Source: Megamerina dolium (Eukaryota; Arthropoda; Insecta; Diptera; Megamerinidae). From it: a DNA stretch of 64,000 nt. This document shows, one piece after another, positions 24,301-37,330 of the stretch (positions within the stretch are counted from its first letter, which is position 1; each line of letters begins with the position of its first letter). The position numbers and the translations under genes were made by a program. The notes below the pieces were generated by a model. That model did not search any database, was not told the DNA's origin, and saw nothing but the letters and a program-made list of their open reading frames with translations. The stretch covers positions 38,135,040 through 38,199,039 of the forward strand of contig OY978527.1 in assembly GCA_963854835.1 (NCBI GenBank), read 5' to 3'.

Positions 24301-25950
24301 ACATATGAATATGTGTAAAACTGCGTGATCAGCATATAAGAGATTTTCCATATCAATAATGTACAAATGATGACAGACTAAATAGCGACAAGCCATCACA
24401 GAAATAGCTTAATCGATCGTCGTCAACATTGTTACTATATACATGTAGGTACATATGTATATATACATTGATGTGTATATGCATAGACAAGCAATCATAG
24501 CAACATATCACCTATAAATAGCAAAACAAACACCCAGCAACAATATAAACACTCTTAAAGAAGTTCAACAATCATATCTCAAAATTTACTTGAAATTATT
24601 CGCAGATTTCTTTTTTTTTTTTTTATTGCAATTTGTCTGAAATTTTTTCGCCCCAACAATTGTACCCTCCCTAATGTAAAAAAAATGTAAAATATTGTAC
24701 ATAAACATTGTCAATAACCGGCTGCTAAAAACCGCATAACCATTGGAAATCACTTTTGAACTTTAAATTCAAAAGTGTTGGACCTTGATTATTACACAAT
24801 TGCAATTGAGACGTTTCTTTACATGATATGAATCAAAATAATTAAAGATATATAATTTTAATAGTCACAATATTATTTACAATTCATCAATGAACAACAA
24901 ATAAATAAACAACAACAACCAAAATATTTAGCAATTTTAGTAAAAATCATTAAATAAAAAGCAGGCAGTACAATTAAAAAAAAAAATACGCAATAAAATA
25001 TTTTGGTATATTTGAAAAAAAAAAAAAAAGCAATAATATTGATGATTTGTTTACGATCATCATCATCTTAGCAGTGTAGGCGTTGTGACGATAGTACGAA
25101 TGAGTGTGATATTAATAATGTTTGATGGTGGCGTCTTAAACAGCACCATTGATGGCAATATGCGCAATTTACTTTTTTTTATCTTTTGTGCATCAATTTC
25201 ATTTTAATTAATTTGTTTAAAAATGTTCATAAAACAAGCCAAAAATAAATGTAAAAAAACCTAATAAAAATTGCGCATCATCAAATATCAAAACAACGTG
25301 AAACATGATAATTACTTGTTTGATGATCTTCATCGAGATGGAGCGATCATAATACATACTCATAAGAAACAGCAGTAACAGTGACAGTGCCAGTAACTAT
25401 GTATGCACGAGTACTTGCTATGTGATTTTTTCCATTTACAGATATTTTTGAATATGTTAATATGTTGTTGTTGTGGTGTTGGTGGTGGTAATTTTAACGC
25501 TTTACGACTTTATATTTTTTTTGTGTAATCATAAAATATAACACAAAAAAAAAAACAAAACAAAACACTACATTGAAATTTGTTTATGGCGAAATTTTAT
25601 TTTGATCATTTCAATAAATTCAAGTGTTTTTATTTTTATTATTATTATTATTATTATTGCAACAATATTTTTTATTTTCATATTTCAGTTAGTATATTCG
25701 CTACCAGCTAGCAACAGATGTATGTTGTAGATCATACACAAGAGCAGACATGATAAATAACAAAATTTTGGAGGTTACCTTTCTCTCACTCCTTTTCGAG
25801 TATTATACATATTTAAATATAATTTTTTTTTATGAATTTAAAGTCAACGTACGTGTAGAAAATATAAGCATTACCCCAATGATACTCGTAAGAACTCATA
25901 AGTACTCGTAAAAAAAGCAAAGTACACTTAAAGACAAGTAAAGAATGAAC
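21386..25950. other. 4.5 kb without recognised genes
   Basis: AT-rich DNA with TATG/TACA microsatellite patches (near 24165-24182), poly-T at 24611-24624, an ATT run at about 25636-25660 and a GTT/GGT patch at 25465-25485. No domain-bearing frame was seen. Confidence 0.6.
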
Positions 25951-25952
25951 TA

Positions 25953-26215
25953 AGCCTATAGGTCATGAGTTCAATAACCATCTGAAGCACAACCTTAATA
26001 TGGAAAATAATTTTTGCAATTGGCAATTCTTCTGGCATTAACAATTTGCCATGAAAACGCTTCTAAAAGAGCTCTGTGACTAAGCTCAGAAAAATAATGA
26101 TACGTGGGTTCTGCCATTCGGAATCGGCTAATATAAGTGGTTCCTTTCTAATACTGCGCACAAAATAACTGGAAAGAAGCTTGGCCAAAAGTCCTTCGGA
26201 GCCTACGAGTGCCAT
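25953..26215 (+). mobile_element. SINE, 5'-truncated, tail type 2
   Basis: It starts in the B-box area (ATAGGTCATGAGTTCAATAA) and continues through the body (GAGCTCTGTGACTAAGCTCA) to GAAGCTTGGCCAAAAGTCC and a type-2 tail. Confidence 0.85.
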
Positions 26216-28589
26216 AAAGTATACTTTTATGAATAACATGCCGGTCGCTAAAGTAATTTACATATAAGAAAGTTTTCCATCGTACCAAACGTGTGGCAAT
26301 TTCAAAGGAAAGAAACCCGTAACTGGTACTGAAGTCTCATTATACAGGCCCATAATTATATGGTATAATTATTTAATGTTAAGGAAAATATAAATTAACT
26401 ATATTACAGTAAAAAGGCTAAAAGACCCTCAAAGCAATATTTTAAACTTGGGCATTCGCTAGGTCTGTATGTTAGGTTAAGGTGGATGCTCCAAGGGTTC
26501 ACTTTTGCAAACAAAGGCACATTTCGAACCTGAACGCCGCTAAATTCAAAAATTCTAGTCTCAAAATGTCAATGTCGTTGTATGCTGATGTATTTATACC
26601 CTATACATGTAGGTAAAGTGTTCCAAGAGGTATATGAAATATGGGCGGGTCCCCATGGGTTTAATCAAATTTTATGGGTTTCTACAAAATTTTCTTAAAA
26701 TAAGTAAATAAAATAAAACAAAAATTCTTGTAATAGTTTCAGTATTTAATACTCTTGACTATAATAAAAAAAGAGATTCAATTTAATTTGATCTATCTTT
26801 ATACTTTCTTCCTCAAAAATGTCCATAATTTTCAAGGGAATCGTCTGAGAGTTCTCAAACAAAGCTTGTGTCACAATAGGGACATCTCCCCTATAAACAT
26901 ATTTTTATATTCTGCCCTCAAAGGGTCAAGGATATATTATGTTTGCTGGTACGTTTGTTACATCCAAAAGGAGACAGTGACACGAATGTAAAGTATATAT
27001 AACACCGTCCATCAAAATTTAACTTTTTGCGAGCATACATGAGAAAATCTAATGTACATATACATGTCTTGGCAATTGACAGTAGATTTGCAAATTTGGT
27101 TTTTCACATGCGTACTGTACTAACCTCTGTCGGATGGTGTAATATATTGTTGATCAGAATCACCATCACCATATGTTTGTCTGTTCGTCTGAAAATTGGT
27201 ATATAGGATTATTTCTACAGACGAACGGACGAGTTCGTGAATGAGCAAATTCAGATGTAAACCACACCTTCTTCCCCTACAAAAGTATGTTTTTAATGTA
27301 TGTTTATAGACTTTGCCTACGAAAAAATAAAGCTATAGCACTGAAGCTCGACACAAACGATTATTTTTATCAACGAGCCTTATACGTTTGAAAATTGGCA
27401 TTATTGGATGAAAACCTCTATCATAAAGGTATGATTTTTTGAAAATATATCTGCCTATTTGTCATAGCTAAACTTTTTTTTTTTTAATTTTCGCTAACTG
27501 TGTGACCAAGCTCGATTTCCCATTGGAAAGTGATCAAGTGCAAGTGTAATTGTCAATCTTACACATCGTTTACGAATGCTCTAAATATTGCGGAAGTCAT
27601 AAATTTTATTTATGTATATATGTTAATTAGCATTTTAAATTTTTATGTGATTTTATCACTCAAATGCTACTACCATTTTCTATAGTGAAATGTTGGTATT
27701 GAAAAAATTCTTTACATTCACTCACTTTCATTTATCACCATAATAGTGATTGAATAATAAACCTACTTTTTAATAAGTTTCAAATTTGATTGTGTGACAC
27801 TGTATCTTCAATAAAATCACGTGTTTTTTATACAAATAATTTTCTTACTTACAAGTGTTTACACGTTGAAAGGAAAATTTTATATTTACATACGTACAAT
27901 CATATGTGGAATCCATATTTGGGGCTATAACGTCGATGATATGCGTCATAAGCACGCATACGCACGTTTTTATTAAAATTGACATTTTTATATATTTGAT
28001 TTTTGTTTTTGTTGCTTACTTACGTTTTAAATTTCTAACAACATTATTGGTGTTGTATTATTTAACTAATGCCTACTACCACCACCACCTACACTGTGTT
28101 CGTCAGTTCAACTCAAGTTGTTGACAATCACTAAATAAACCAGAGACATTTTTTGTTTACTTTTGTTTAATTGTTTTAACAAATTTGGCAAAATCCATAT
28201 TAATAATAGCAGGCAGCAAAAACAAAAATAATTATATTAACACTACGAATAATTTGAAATTGAAATTAAAAAGTATTAATAATATATTGTTTTTGTAGTT
28301 GTGGTGTCGTAAAAAAAAAAAGTAAAATATACAATTAGTCTGATGACCATGTTTGGTTATTGTTGGCTGATTGGCGAAAGGCTTTAGTGAAATAAATGTA
28401 AATTTGTTATTTTAGAATGAGTGAAGTAGTAGAATTAATTTGTATCATTTCTCTGTGGGCATTGCTTTGGCATATATACATTTGTATATTTATTTATTTA
28501 TCGATTTCTAAAACATTGAAATTCATCAATTTATAGTTAAAGTTATGACGTCTTTTATAGGTCTTTAGTTTGTATGGAAGTTGAGCATA
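26216..28589. other. No gene recognised
   Basis: AT-rich DNA. A TTAGGTTAAGGTGG string at about 26471 resembles LINE tails but has no attached element. Confidence 0.5.
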
Positions 28590-29259
28590 CTTAGACGACA
28601 ATGCCATCTGGAAAAATAGATTTTGTGATCATATCTTGGGATATATTGAGAATGTTTGGTTAAGTTTAAACAAAAGTATGTCGGGCTTGTCGCATTAGAC
28701 ATGACCCTTAACATAGCCCCACACAAAATAGTAAAGACGTTAAATCGCACGATCTAGGCTGCCAACTGACCGGACCCAAACGTGAAATAAGTCAAGTCCA
28801 AGTCCAGCTCTTCCATTTTGGGCAAAGAAAAAGTTTGTAATCATCGCACGGTAGCGCTCGCCATTCATAGTAACATTCCTGCCTTCGTCGTCTTTGAAAA
28901 AGTACGGTCCAATGATGCCACCGGCCCATAATCCACAACAAACACTGCATTTTTCGGGATGCATTGGCAGTTCTTGCAATGCTTCGGGCTGCCCTTCACA
29001 CCAAATGGCAATTTTCATTGTTCACGTATCCATTCAACCAGAAATGAGCTTCGTCGCTGAAAATAAGAAAGTCCACGATGCACTTTCTTAACCGAGCATG
29101 AATTTTGACAATAAAATTCAATAATCTGCAAGCGTTGTTCGTTTGTAAATCGATTCATGGTTAAATTATAGACCAAACTGAACATGTTTGACAGTAACAT
29201 GTTACACGAAAATAGCTGAGATGCCAACAACAGTGTTGCCAAAAAATCACCCTGTATTA
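28590..29259 (-). pseudogene. DD41D (rosa-type) mariner relic, internally deleted
   Basis: Minus-strand element. Its 5' end carries the family terminus TACAGGGTGA (about 29250-29259). An N-terminal segment starting MNRFTNEQRLQIIEFY follows (from about 29159). It then jumps, after V-K-K-V-H-R, to the region around the first catalytic Asp (a degraded S-D-E-A-H-F) and on to W-C-G-L-W-A-G-G-I-I-G-P-Y-F, N-G-E-R-Y-R and a C-terminal W-G-Y-V-K-G-H-V in another frame. The segment between the N-terminus and the catalytic core is deleted, and there are frameshifts. Family assignment rests on the motif order, which matches the DD41D elements at 36545 and 41218. Confidence 0.87.
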
Positions 29260-29394
29260 TACTCTGATATTTTAATCTAAATTTCAATTTCTGACACACG
29301 ATTATTGAGTTAATACTGAATTATTTCATAACTTCTGGTTTTCATTAAATTCTAAGTTTGGTTGTGTTAGGTTGAGGTGGTTATACACATCAAG

Positions 29395-29895
29395 AATCAA
29401 GAATCGTCGAATCAATTATTCGATTAATCAAAATTCAAATTATTAGATTTGAATTTTGATTAAATACCAGAATTTTCAATTTTGGCTTTTCTTTGTTTTG
29501 AAAATTTTATTTGAAATAGTAAAATTTCAAATGCGTTTTTAATCAAAATCTTGATTTTGATCCAATAATTGTTGATTTATCGAGCAATTGATTAATCAGA
29601 TTGTTTAACTAAACGATTAATCAGGCAGCCTTAAAATTAAGTGTCTCTTTGGGTTTAAATTAGGGCTGTGCGCTGTGCTTTTGTTGAAAAATGTTGATTA
29701 ATCAAAATATTCGATATTCGAAATTATTCGATTAATCAAAATATTTTTCATTCAAATAATTTTATTCTGATTAATCAAAATTTTAAATATTCGAATAATT
29801 TCATATTTGATTAATCGAATATTTTGATTACTGATTAATCGAATATTTTGATTAATAAAAATTTTTGAACAAATGATTAATCCCACAGCCTTAGT
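29395..29895. repeat. Repeat cluster of TTGATTAATC motifs; possible small hAT-like element
   Basis: About 500 bp dominated by alternating GATTAATC, AATATTCGA and TCAAAAT words on both strands, so nearly self-complementary. The part from TTAGGGCTGTG (about 29662) to CACAGCCTTAG (about 29886) has matching inverted ends GGCTGTG/CACAGCC, suggesting a small DNA element. No coding sequence. Confidence 0.6.
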
Positions 29896-30619
29896 TTAAA
29901 TAAATAGAAACTATTTATATAAGATGATGTACGGTAGACCTTTACCGGAATTCGTAAAGGGTAAAATTCTTGTGAGTTAAGAAAATATTCAAAAAGTTTG
30001 TAGATTAAAGAAAATGTTTGCTATCTGTTGAAAAATGTGTTTACTTGATATATTTTTAAAAAGTTAATGGTTGAAAACATTTACGTATATACTTTTATAC
30101 TATTTTCATAAGGCAACACGTATTTTTTTGATTTCATTCAATATTTACTTTTTATGTATTTTGGTCTTTATATTTCCAACAAACGTACCCTGCTCCGTGA
30201 CATTAATAAATGGTTGGTTTCTGTAATACGCTATGTACCCACACTTTTGTAATAGGAGTAGTTACGATACACAATGTATATATACAATTTGCATATACAT
30301 TTGCTTGCATTATACATGTGTACCTAAGCATTGTATATTTGAATGATGTTGCACATACTGCATAAAGCATACATACTATTGACGTAGCTACAAAGAAAGA
30401 TGCACGAAAGTACCAGGAAGTCTATTATGTAAACTTAGCGACTTTATTATTATTTTTTTCTCTCTTATTTTTTCTTTTCTTCTATTTCTCTTTTATTGCT
30501 CTATCTTCATCATTTGTTGTCAATATATGTCATCGTGTTGTTGTCGTTGTTGTTGTTGTTGAATATCTGTCTTTCATACACGAATTACACTTATATGTAT
30601 ATCTAAGTGTTTTTTTAGT
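29896..30619. other. No gene recognised
   Basis: AT-rich DNA with CTTTT-rich sequence (30450-30500) and a GTT run (30538-30560). Confidence 0.55.
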
Positions 30620-31680
30620 TGCGACTGAAGTAGATTCGCTGCGGCGTATCCCACAGGCATCAAGTGAAAATCGCATTAAGTTCTTTCACCTTTCATATAA
30701 AAATGTTGCTAAGTAAGGGTTGCGCACGAAATGTGTTTATAAATATGATATATGCAAAACAATTTAATGTACACATATGATGTGTAAATGACAATGGCTG
30801 TGTTCGGTATTAATTCGTCTTTGATGAATAACACTGTATAACTCCCGTTGTGCAGTGAAAATTGGGAAGAATCTCTTTTCCTTCCGTATATACCGATCGG
30901 GGTTTTGAAACAAGGTGATTCACGACCTGCTGATTCACGATATAGTGGCATTATCTTCAACAAAAGTGTCATGCCGTTAACGTATACCAACGATCTTGAC
31001 ATAATCGAGCAAGATTCTCAGATTTAGAAAGATAGTCGCATCGAGTGGGTCTTACAGTTCACAAACAAAGAGTCCCTGCGTTTTTGACACTATTCACTGT
31101 TGATAAATATGCTTTTAAAGTAGTGAAGGTATTTGTTCATCTTGGAACCAGCATTAACACCAGTAATGACGGCAGTCTGGAGATATTGGGAAGGATCACT
31201 CTTGCAAACTTGCGCTACACTCTATAAGTCTTCCTTCGTGCCTGTCCTTACATATAACGTTAAAGCCTAGACAATTTCCACCTCAGATGAGAGAATGCTT
31301 AGGGTATTCGAGAGAAAAGTCATGCGCAAGATCTGTGGACCTATTTGCGTTGGTGGCGAGTATCAAAGAATGTACAATCATGAGCTGTATGAGCTGTACG
31401 AACTGTACGCCGATATTGACATGGTAAAGCTCATCAAAAAGAAGCGGCTGCGCGAATAGAATCTTTAGCTAAGGAGGTGTTACTTTCAGAGTGCGCTGGT
31501 GGACGACCCAGACGAGACAGACCTAACTTCCGGTGGAAGGACCAAGTACTGTAGAACTTGACGGAACTTGGAATTTCTAACTAGCGCCAGCTAGCAAAGG
31601 ATAGAGACAGATGCCGAAGCATGCTAGATTCGGCCGAAATGGATTATTGGCTGTAATGGCCACAGAAGTAAGTAAGTAAG
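30620..31680 (+). mobile_element. LINE family X, 3' part, plus strand
   Basis: Relic of the same LINE as 62652-64000, opposite orientation. Frames between about 31280 and 31440 translate to E-R-M-L-R-V-F-E-R-K-V, C-V-G-G-E-Y and Y-N-H-E-L-Y-E-L-Y, matching the other copy. Upstream pieces (31080-31160) give V-D-K-Y-A-F-K-V-V-K-V-F-V-H-L-G, the post-catalytic region. The 3' end is GGCCACAGAAGTAAGTAAGTAAG (31658-31680), the family's AAGT-type tail. Many stops. Confidence 0.85.
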
Positions 31681-33879
31681 CGGCATCCACGGAGCGGTTT
31701 GATAACAACGGAGCCAATTTGATAAAAATTTGTGCATATATTTCCCATAGAATGGTATAATATTGAGAAGGAAAATAGGGCCTTGTGTACCCCCTTGCTA
31801 GGGATGGTGCCTTGGCTGCTATGGGGTGTCCGCCGATTTTCATGTGATTTAAATTTACGGGTCTTTGTACAGCGAAGCACCCCTAAGGGGTAGATGTAGG
31901 AGTAAATAGGGAAGTAAATAGAATTAGTTGGGAACCCTAAGAGATGTAGAGTAAGTATATTACAATTTTAAATTCTCAACCAAAAACACTCTTTCCTGAA
32001 TGTAATTTGCATACGAATAGTCATCACAAATCACTCAATTAGAATACATCATTGGAATGTATTGTACAAAATTCCCAGCTGCTATCAATAATGAATTATA
32101 TTTAAATATTAAACTTATTAATTGATTCGCATATTTTAAACGGCAATTACAATTTTCATTCACGTAAAAATATTGGTAATGATCAATAAATGCCGCAATT
32201 ATCTTGATAATTTATCATCACATACAAAAAAATGCAAATAAATAATCATGTCTGTCATATAATTATTTTATTTATTTTTTTTTCGATTTACTAACATTCT
32301 ACACTATGCATTAAATATATCTTGGTATACACTATAACTAGTAGCAGCAGCAACAATAATGAATAGGCAAACAGTTGATGATGGTAAATATTGATTTTTT
32401 TCTTCTTTTGAATTTGATGTTTTTTTTTCTATTATACATAAATAATAATGATGATATTGCAATGGCAATAAACATCACTCTACTGCTGAGCTTTGCAAAA
32501 CATGAAGTATTCTCTGCTTTGAGCGTGAATTCGTGTGAATTCTTGAAACTACAGCATAAATTCGAAACAAATTGCTTAATGAAGCTACATAATTGTAAAA
32601 ATTTCAATTATCACTAAATTTATTTAATTATATTGTAGTTGAAATTATTTCAACCACAACAAAATTTTAATTGAGAAAAAGAAAATGTAATAGTAATGTA
32701 TAAAAATTTTAATAAATTTCTCATAGAAAACATTTTAAAATGCATTTTGTATATAATCGGAAGTGATAAACGCATTTTGAGCATCAATTGAGGTAATAAG
32801 GTGACCAAAATTTGTGTGTTGGTTGGCCATTTGTTGATTAATGCAATTATTGTTCTCATTGGTGGTATTTTAATCCATACAACCAAGGGGGACTTAGATG
32901 AAAAATATGTATAAGAAAAAATTTTAATGATTTTTAAATATCTTTATACAATATTATTATTTTCCTTTTTTAATAAGTCCATCGACTATGGGGGATATAT
33001 CCCCCTGATCCCTCCTGGCTACGCCACTGGTACGAGTACATAGTTCATACTTTAGCTTTGCAACTAAACTTGATTTTGAGTATAATAATACAATACATTT
33101 AATATTCTCCACACCCTTTTTCAACAATTCTCTCAGAGTTTTTCATTTCTTTTTATTGTAATTTATCAGAAATTTTTTTTTCAATTTTTTTTAATATCAT
33201 TTTTTTTTTTTTATCTACATTCCTTTTTACATTCTCTGCTGCTAGTTTGCTGCTGTTGCTGATATTGTTTTTCAGCGCTGCGTGATTGTTTGCAATATTT
33301 TGCGCATTCATATTTTCGTTTATGCTTTATTATTTTTTTTTTTTTAACTACCAATGGTTTCATACTATCCGATATTAAGCCAACTAGTTAGCTGGCCTAT
33401 TCTTTTCGAAAGACATATTACAATAGCAATTTTTCGTTCAATTTGCCATGTCCATATTACAAAATATGACGTCTCACGCGGGTGGTTCAGATGATTGATT
33501 GAATTATGCTCATATTTATTACTTTGAATATTTGCATCCATATGCATATAGTCCATAAGAATTATATATATTCATAATATAGACTGTAGACGAGTTCAAA
33601 CATGTATTTTTGACATCTCAAGGATACACAATGTATACAATTAAAAAAAAATAAAATATATTTCTTGTAAGAAGATGGAGGCACATATCATTATCATCAC
33701 TAATTATTGCAATTTATTTGAATTTTTAAATTTATTAGATTACTCATGGGTTTGCTTTAGTTTGATGTGCTCTAGACATAATATTTTCTCTTTGGAAGGG
33801 ACAAAAATATATGTCATTCTCAGCAATAAATTATAAATAATTTTTTGCTTGAATTTCTGACAAATTTATTATTAATATA
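31681..33879. other. No gene recognised
   Basis: AT-rich DNA. Overlapping frames at 32338-32617 on both strands are chance frames. A short transposon-end remnant at 32985-33029 is listed separately. Confidence 0.55.
32985..33029. repeat. Possible transposon-end remnant
   Basis: On the minus strand it begins CAGTGGCGTAGCCAGGAGGG and then runs into GGGGGATATATCCCCC, a perfect 16-bp palindrome. CAGTGGCGTAGCCAGG-like termini are familiar from DNA transposons in many animal genomes. Only this short piece is visible. Confidence 0.45.
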
Positions 33880-34486
33880 CCACCTTGATCAAAAAGTTCC
33901 CGGAATAACCATCTATATCTGTGTGTGTTGGCGATTTTTTACAATTTTCAATAAATTTCATGCAAAAAAGACATCGCAAAGGACATGATTTGCGAGGCTG
34001 AATCCGATCCCACATTCATCAAAAGGATCATTACTGGAGACGAGACGTGGGTTTATGAGTACGACTGAAAGAGACTAGAATTGTGGGTAGAAAACTCGTG
34101 GATTTTGCACCATGATAACGTACCGTCGCACAGTGCCATCATTATTCCTAATTTCTTGACTAAAAATGCAACAAATATCATCCAGCAGCCATTGAATTCA
34201 CCTGATTTGGCTCCCAGTGACTTCTTTCTGTTCAATCGAGCTAAAAACCCATTACGGGGAACGCGTTTCAGCAGCCGAGAGGAAGTAATGGAAACATCGC
34301 AGAAAGCACTGAGATAGATGTACTCTTGGCTACGTAGCTTTTGCAAATGTCAAGCTATGACGCTAAGGTTTAGAGGGAATATCAACAACAGATGTACCAA
34401 CTTAACCAAAAAAAATAACAGAACTCAAATTGGAAAGATGGGAGCGCCACACGGTGGTTATTCCGGGAACTTTTTGATCAAGGTGG
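33880..34486 (+). mobile_element. Deleted mariner with perfect 31-bp inverted repeats
   Basis: A 607-bp element with TA on both sides (33878-33879 and 34487-34488). Inverted repeats at 33880-33910 and 34456-34486 are perfect over 31 bp and begin CCACCTTGATCAAAAAGTTC. Inside, plus-strand remnants of a DD34D transposase remain. They include I-T-G-D-E-T-W-V-Y-E-Y-D near 34030-34065, followed after a deletion by 'ILHHDNVPSHSA' and 'SPDLAPSDFFLF' (34081-34317), with 34 residues between the last two catalytic Asp. The region between the first and second catalytic Asp is lost, so any movement would need a transposase supplied in trans. Confidence 0.93.
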
Positions 34487-34640
34487 TACATTTTGGTTCC
34501 TCCATCGATTTCTTTTTTTTTGTGCTTTGGCTATTGATCCGTAATTAATCAGCTTAATACAATATTTTGGTATTTAATCAAATAAATGTGATAAATGTAC
34601 CTGACTATGGCAAGATTTGACATTATTAATTTGAAAATAA

Positions 34641-34855
34641 GTGCACGCCGTAGCTCAGTGGTTGTGCATTGACCTTTTGATCTGTAGATCGTGGGTTCGA
34701 TTCCCGGCCGAGGCAAGTTTAATATCGGAATGGCAATATTAATTCTAATATTGTTTAAATTTAAAACACACAACAAGTACTGAAAGAGAAATTTGGTGGT
34801 ACCACAACGGGTCTTTCTGGCCTTAAGGTTGTCCTCTCGTGAAAAAGGGTCAGTC
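34641..34855 (+). mobile_element. SINE, body-deleted, tail type 1
   Basis: The head is complete (GCCGTAGCTCAGTGG and GGTTCGATTCCC). Most of the body is missing. The tail reads CACAACGGGTCTTTCTGGCC then GAAAAAGGGTCAG. At 215 bp it is the shortest copy that keeps both head and tail. Confidence 0.85.
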
Positions 34856-36544
34856 ATCAAATATTCTGATGATTCGTCCAATAATTTTGGTCTAATCTGA
34901 AGAGACTAATGTATTTTTACCGTGTAAACGTATACTCGTGGTATGCATATGTATATCTAACTAATTAGCTATGTGCTATATATTTACATATATAATTATT
35001 TACGAACATATAATATTGTATATATCGCTGCTTAAAGATTATCACATCATCAACACATTCATGCTCATAAATATTCTTGTTATGTTGCACTCATACGTAT
35101 AGAATTTAATGTGGTTGCTACCACTCTAATACTTGCATATAGTACATATAGTTTGTTGACTGTTTGCTAGTTGATGATACTACATACTGTTATTGTTATT
35201 GTTGCTGTTAATGTTATTGTCATCTCATGTCGACAATAATAAGTACTGTAGTTACAAACAAACATTCGTGCTTTCCTCAATGTTGTTGGTTTTTTGTTGA
35301 GCTGTGTTGCTTTTACTTCATCTTCTTCTTCTTATACTGCTACTTCTTCGGCTCATTTCTACATTATTATAAAACATATGCTATACAACTAGTACAAACA
35401 TATTACAAGCTTACATATTCGTTGAGAGTGAATACAATACAAATACAAATACGCGAGTACCATGGGCAAGTACAAAAAAGGTTTGCGCGCAGCAGCACCA
35501 ACAGCAGCAGTAGAACATCTTCCGATAGTTGATTTTTTTTTTCATATTGTTACTTTCTTCTTCTTACTTTATAATGTACATATAATGTAAAAGTTAAAAA
35601 GAAGGCACCGAGTTGAATGAACTTGAAAACCCCATAGAGACGAGTGGTACCTAAATGCTTACAAGCATACATATATTCATGCTTACATACATACTTACAA
35701 TACAATCGTTTTTTTTTTTTTGTTGCTCATGTTGATGACGATGAGGAAAATTCTCCATTTCTTGCCAGTATGAATATGGGTACCTAAATATATAAAAGAT
35801 AAATATTGTTCTGGTTACCGACTAGAAATGAATTATTTGATCATAAGTTCCCAAAATATTTCCAATTAGTGATAATCATTCGTAAAGTGGACCGTTATAT
35901 AAATGTAAAAAATATCTATGTTTTCCTTTGACTAATTGATCCACGAATACCTACCGTATTTATTGATAAGGTTAAATCAGTCAAAATTAAAACTAAAATA
36001 TTTAAGTTCGAAAAGAGAACAACAAATTGAACAAACACGATAGATGATACAATAAACTAAGCATCGCATTAAAATGTATACCTATGAGTTATTTGTACTA
36101 TTTTACTTATGCAAGTACTATTGTACTTATGTTAGCGGAAGTAATTGTAAGTTTGTTGGTCTTTCTTCTTCTTCATGTCGTATACTCGTTGGTATAATAG
36201 TAGGTTCATACAGTCATTTGGCTCTTTCTTCCACGTTTTTCTTTTCTTGTTTTTTGTTTTACTCATTATTTTATAAGTGCTATTGATCGGTCATATTGAA
36301 TGAGAATGTCGCTACTGTAACAGTAAGTTTGCACATTCTTCCACTTATAGTTAGAGGAAGGTGTAGACATTTGCATAAGTTTCGAATATTTCAGTTATTG
36401 TACTTCAGTTATGCTTTTAATCTTGATGTTACTATTAGGTACTAGCGTTTAAAATTGTATAAATATATGCTTAGCTGCCAGAGCTTTAAAATACTGCAAT
36501 TATTCTGAAACTGTTTAAATAAAAAAACAAAAACAAAAAGAGCT
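34856..36544. other. No gene recognised
   Basis: AT-rich DNA. Frames at 35227-35532 and 36074-36286 are low-complexity and lack domains. Confidence 0.55.
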
Positions 36545-37330
36545 GCTAATTTTATTTTAATCCAAAGTACAAAATCTGATGTTTGTAATGGAACACAATA
36601 TCTGTCAAATATCCAACGCAACTCTTCTTGCATATGGCAATTCTCTTTATGAAATTGTTCATAAACATTTTCGCATAATTGCGGCTGTATCTAGCGAATA
36701 ACAGTTCTTGATATTGTCTTTGAGTGCTTCAATATTTACTGAAGCATTGGCGTTGACTTTATCTTTAATTTTGGGGCCACCAAAGTTAAGTCGCACGATC
36801 TCGGCGGCCACTCAAAGTCTAGATTTCTAGAAATCACACATCCAGGAAATTTTTCACGCAATGGAGATATTATTTCATCAGCTGTATGATATGTGGTGCC
36901 GTCCTGCTGAAAATAAACGTCATCCACGTCCATAGCATCAATTTCTGGCCACAAAAAAAAAACTCAGTCAACATCGTTCAGGAACGCAATCCATTCATTG
37001 AAACGGACGCACCAGCATCATTTTCAAAAAAATATGACCCAATGACACCACCACACCAAAAAACACACCAAACTGTCACTCGTTATGTGGATGGAGATAT
37101 TGTTCGACCATTTCTCTTGGATTTTCGAAGCCCCACATGTGACAATTTTACTAATTAACGTACCCAGACAGATGAAAATTAGTGTCTATCACTCAGAATA
37201 ATTTTGTTTGAGAAATCATGATCTTCTTCATACATTTCGAGCACCCAATCAGTGAATGTACGACATTTTCCATGATCTAAAGGCTTCAGTTCTTATGTCA
37301 AATGCACCGTATATACATGTAGACTAGGAT
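36545..37330 (-). pseudogene. DD41D-type mariner relic
   Basis: Minus-strand transposase pieces. 'QQDGTTYHTAD' with 'CVISRNLDFEWPPRSCDL' lies at 36736-36954, containing the second catalytic Asp; the third Asp position is lost. Downstream (36545-36720) is a C-terminal stretch resembling the end of such transposases. Upstream (36960-37330) are degraded pieces from the N-terminal half. No terminal repeats were identified. Confidence 0.8.
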
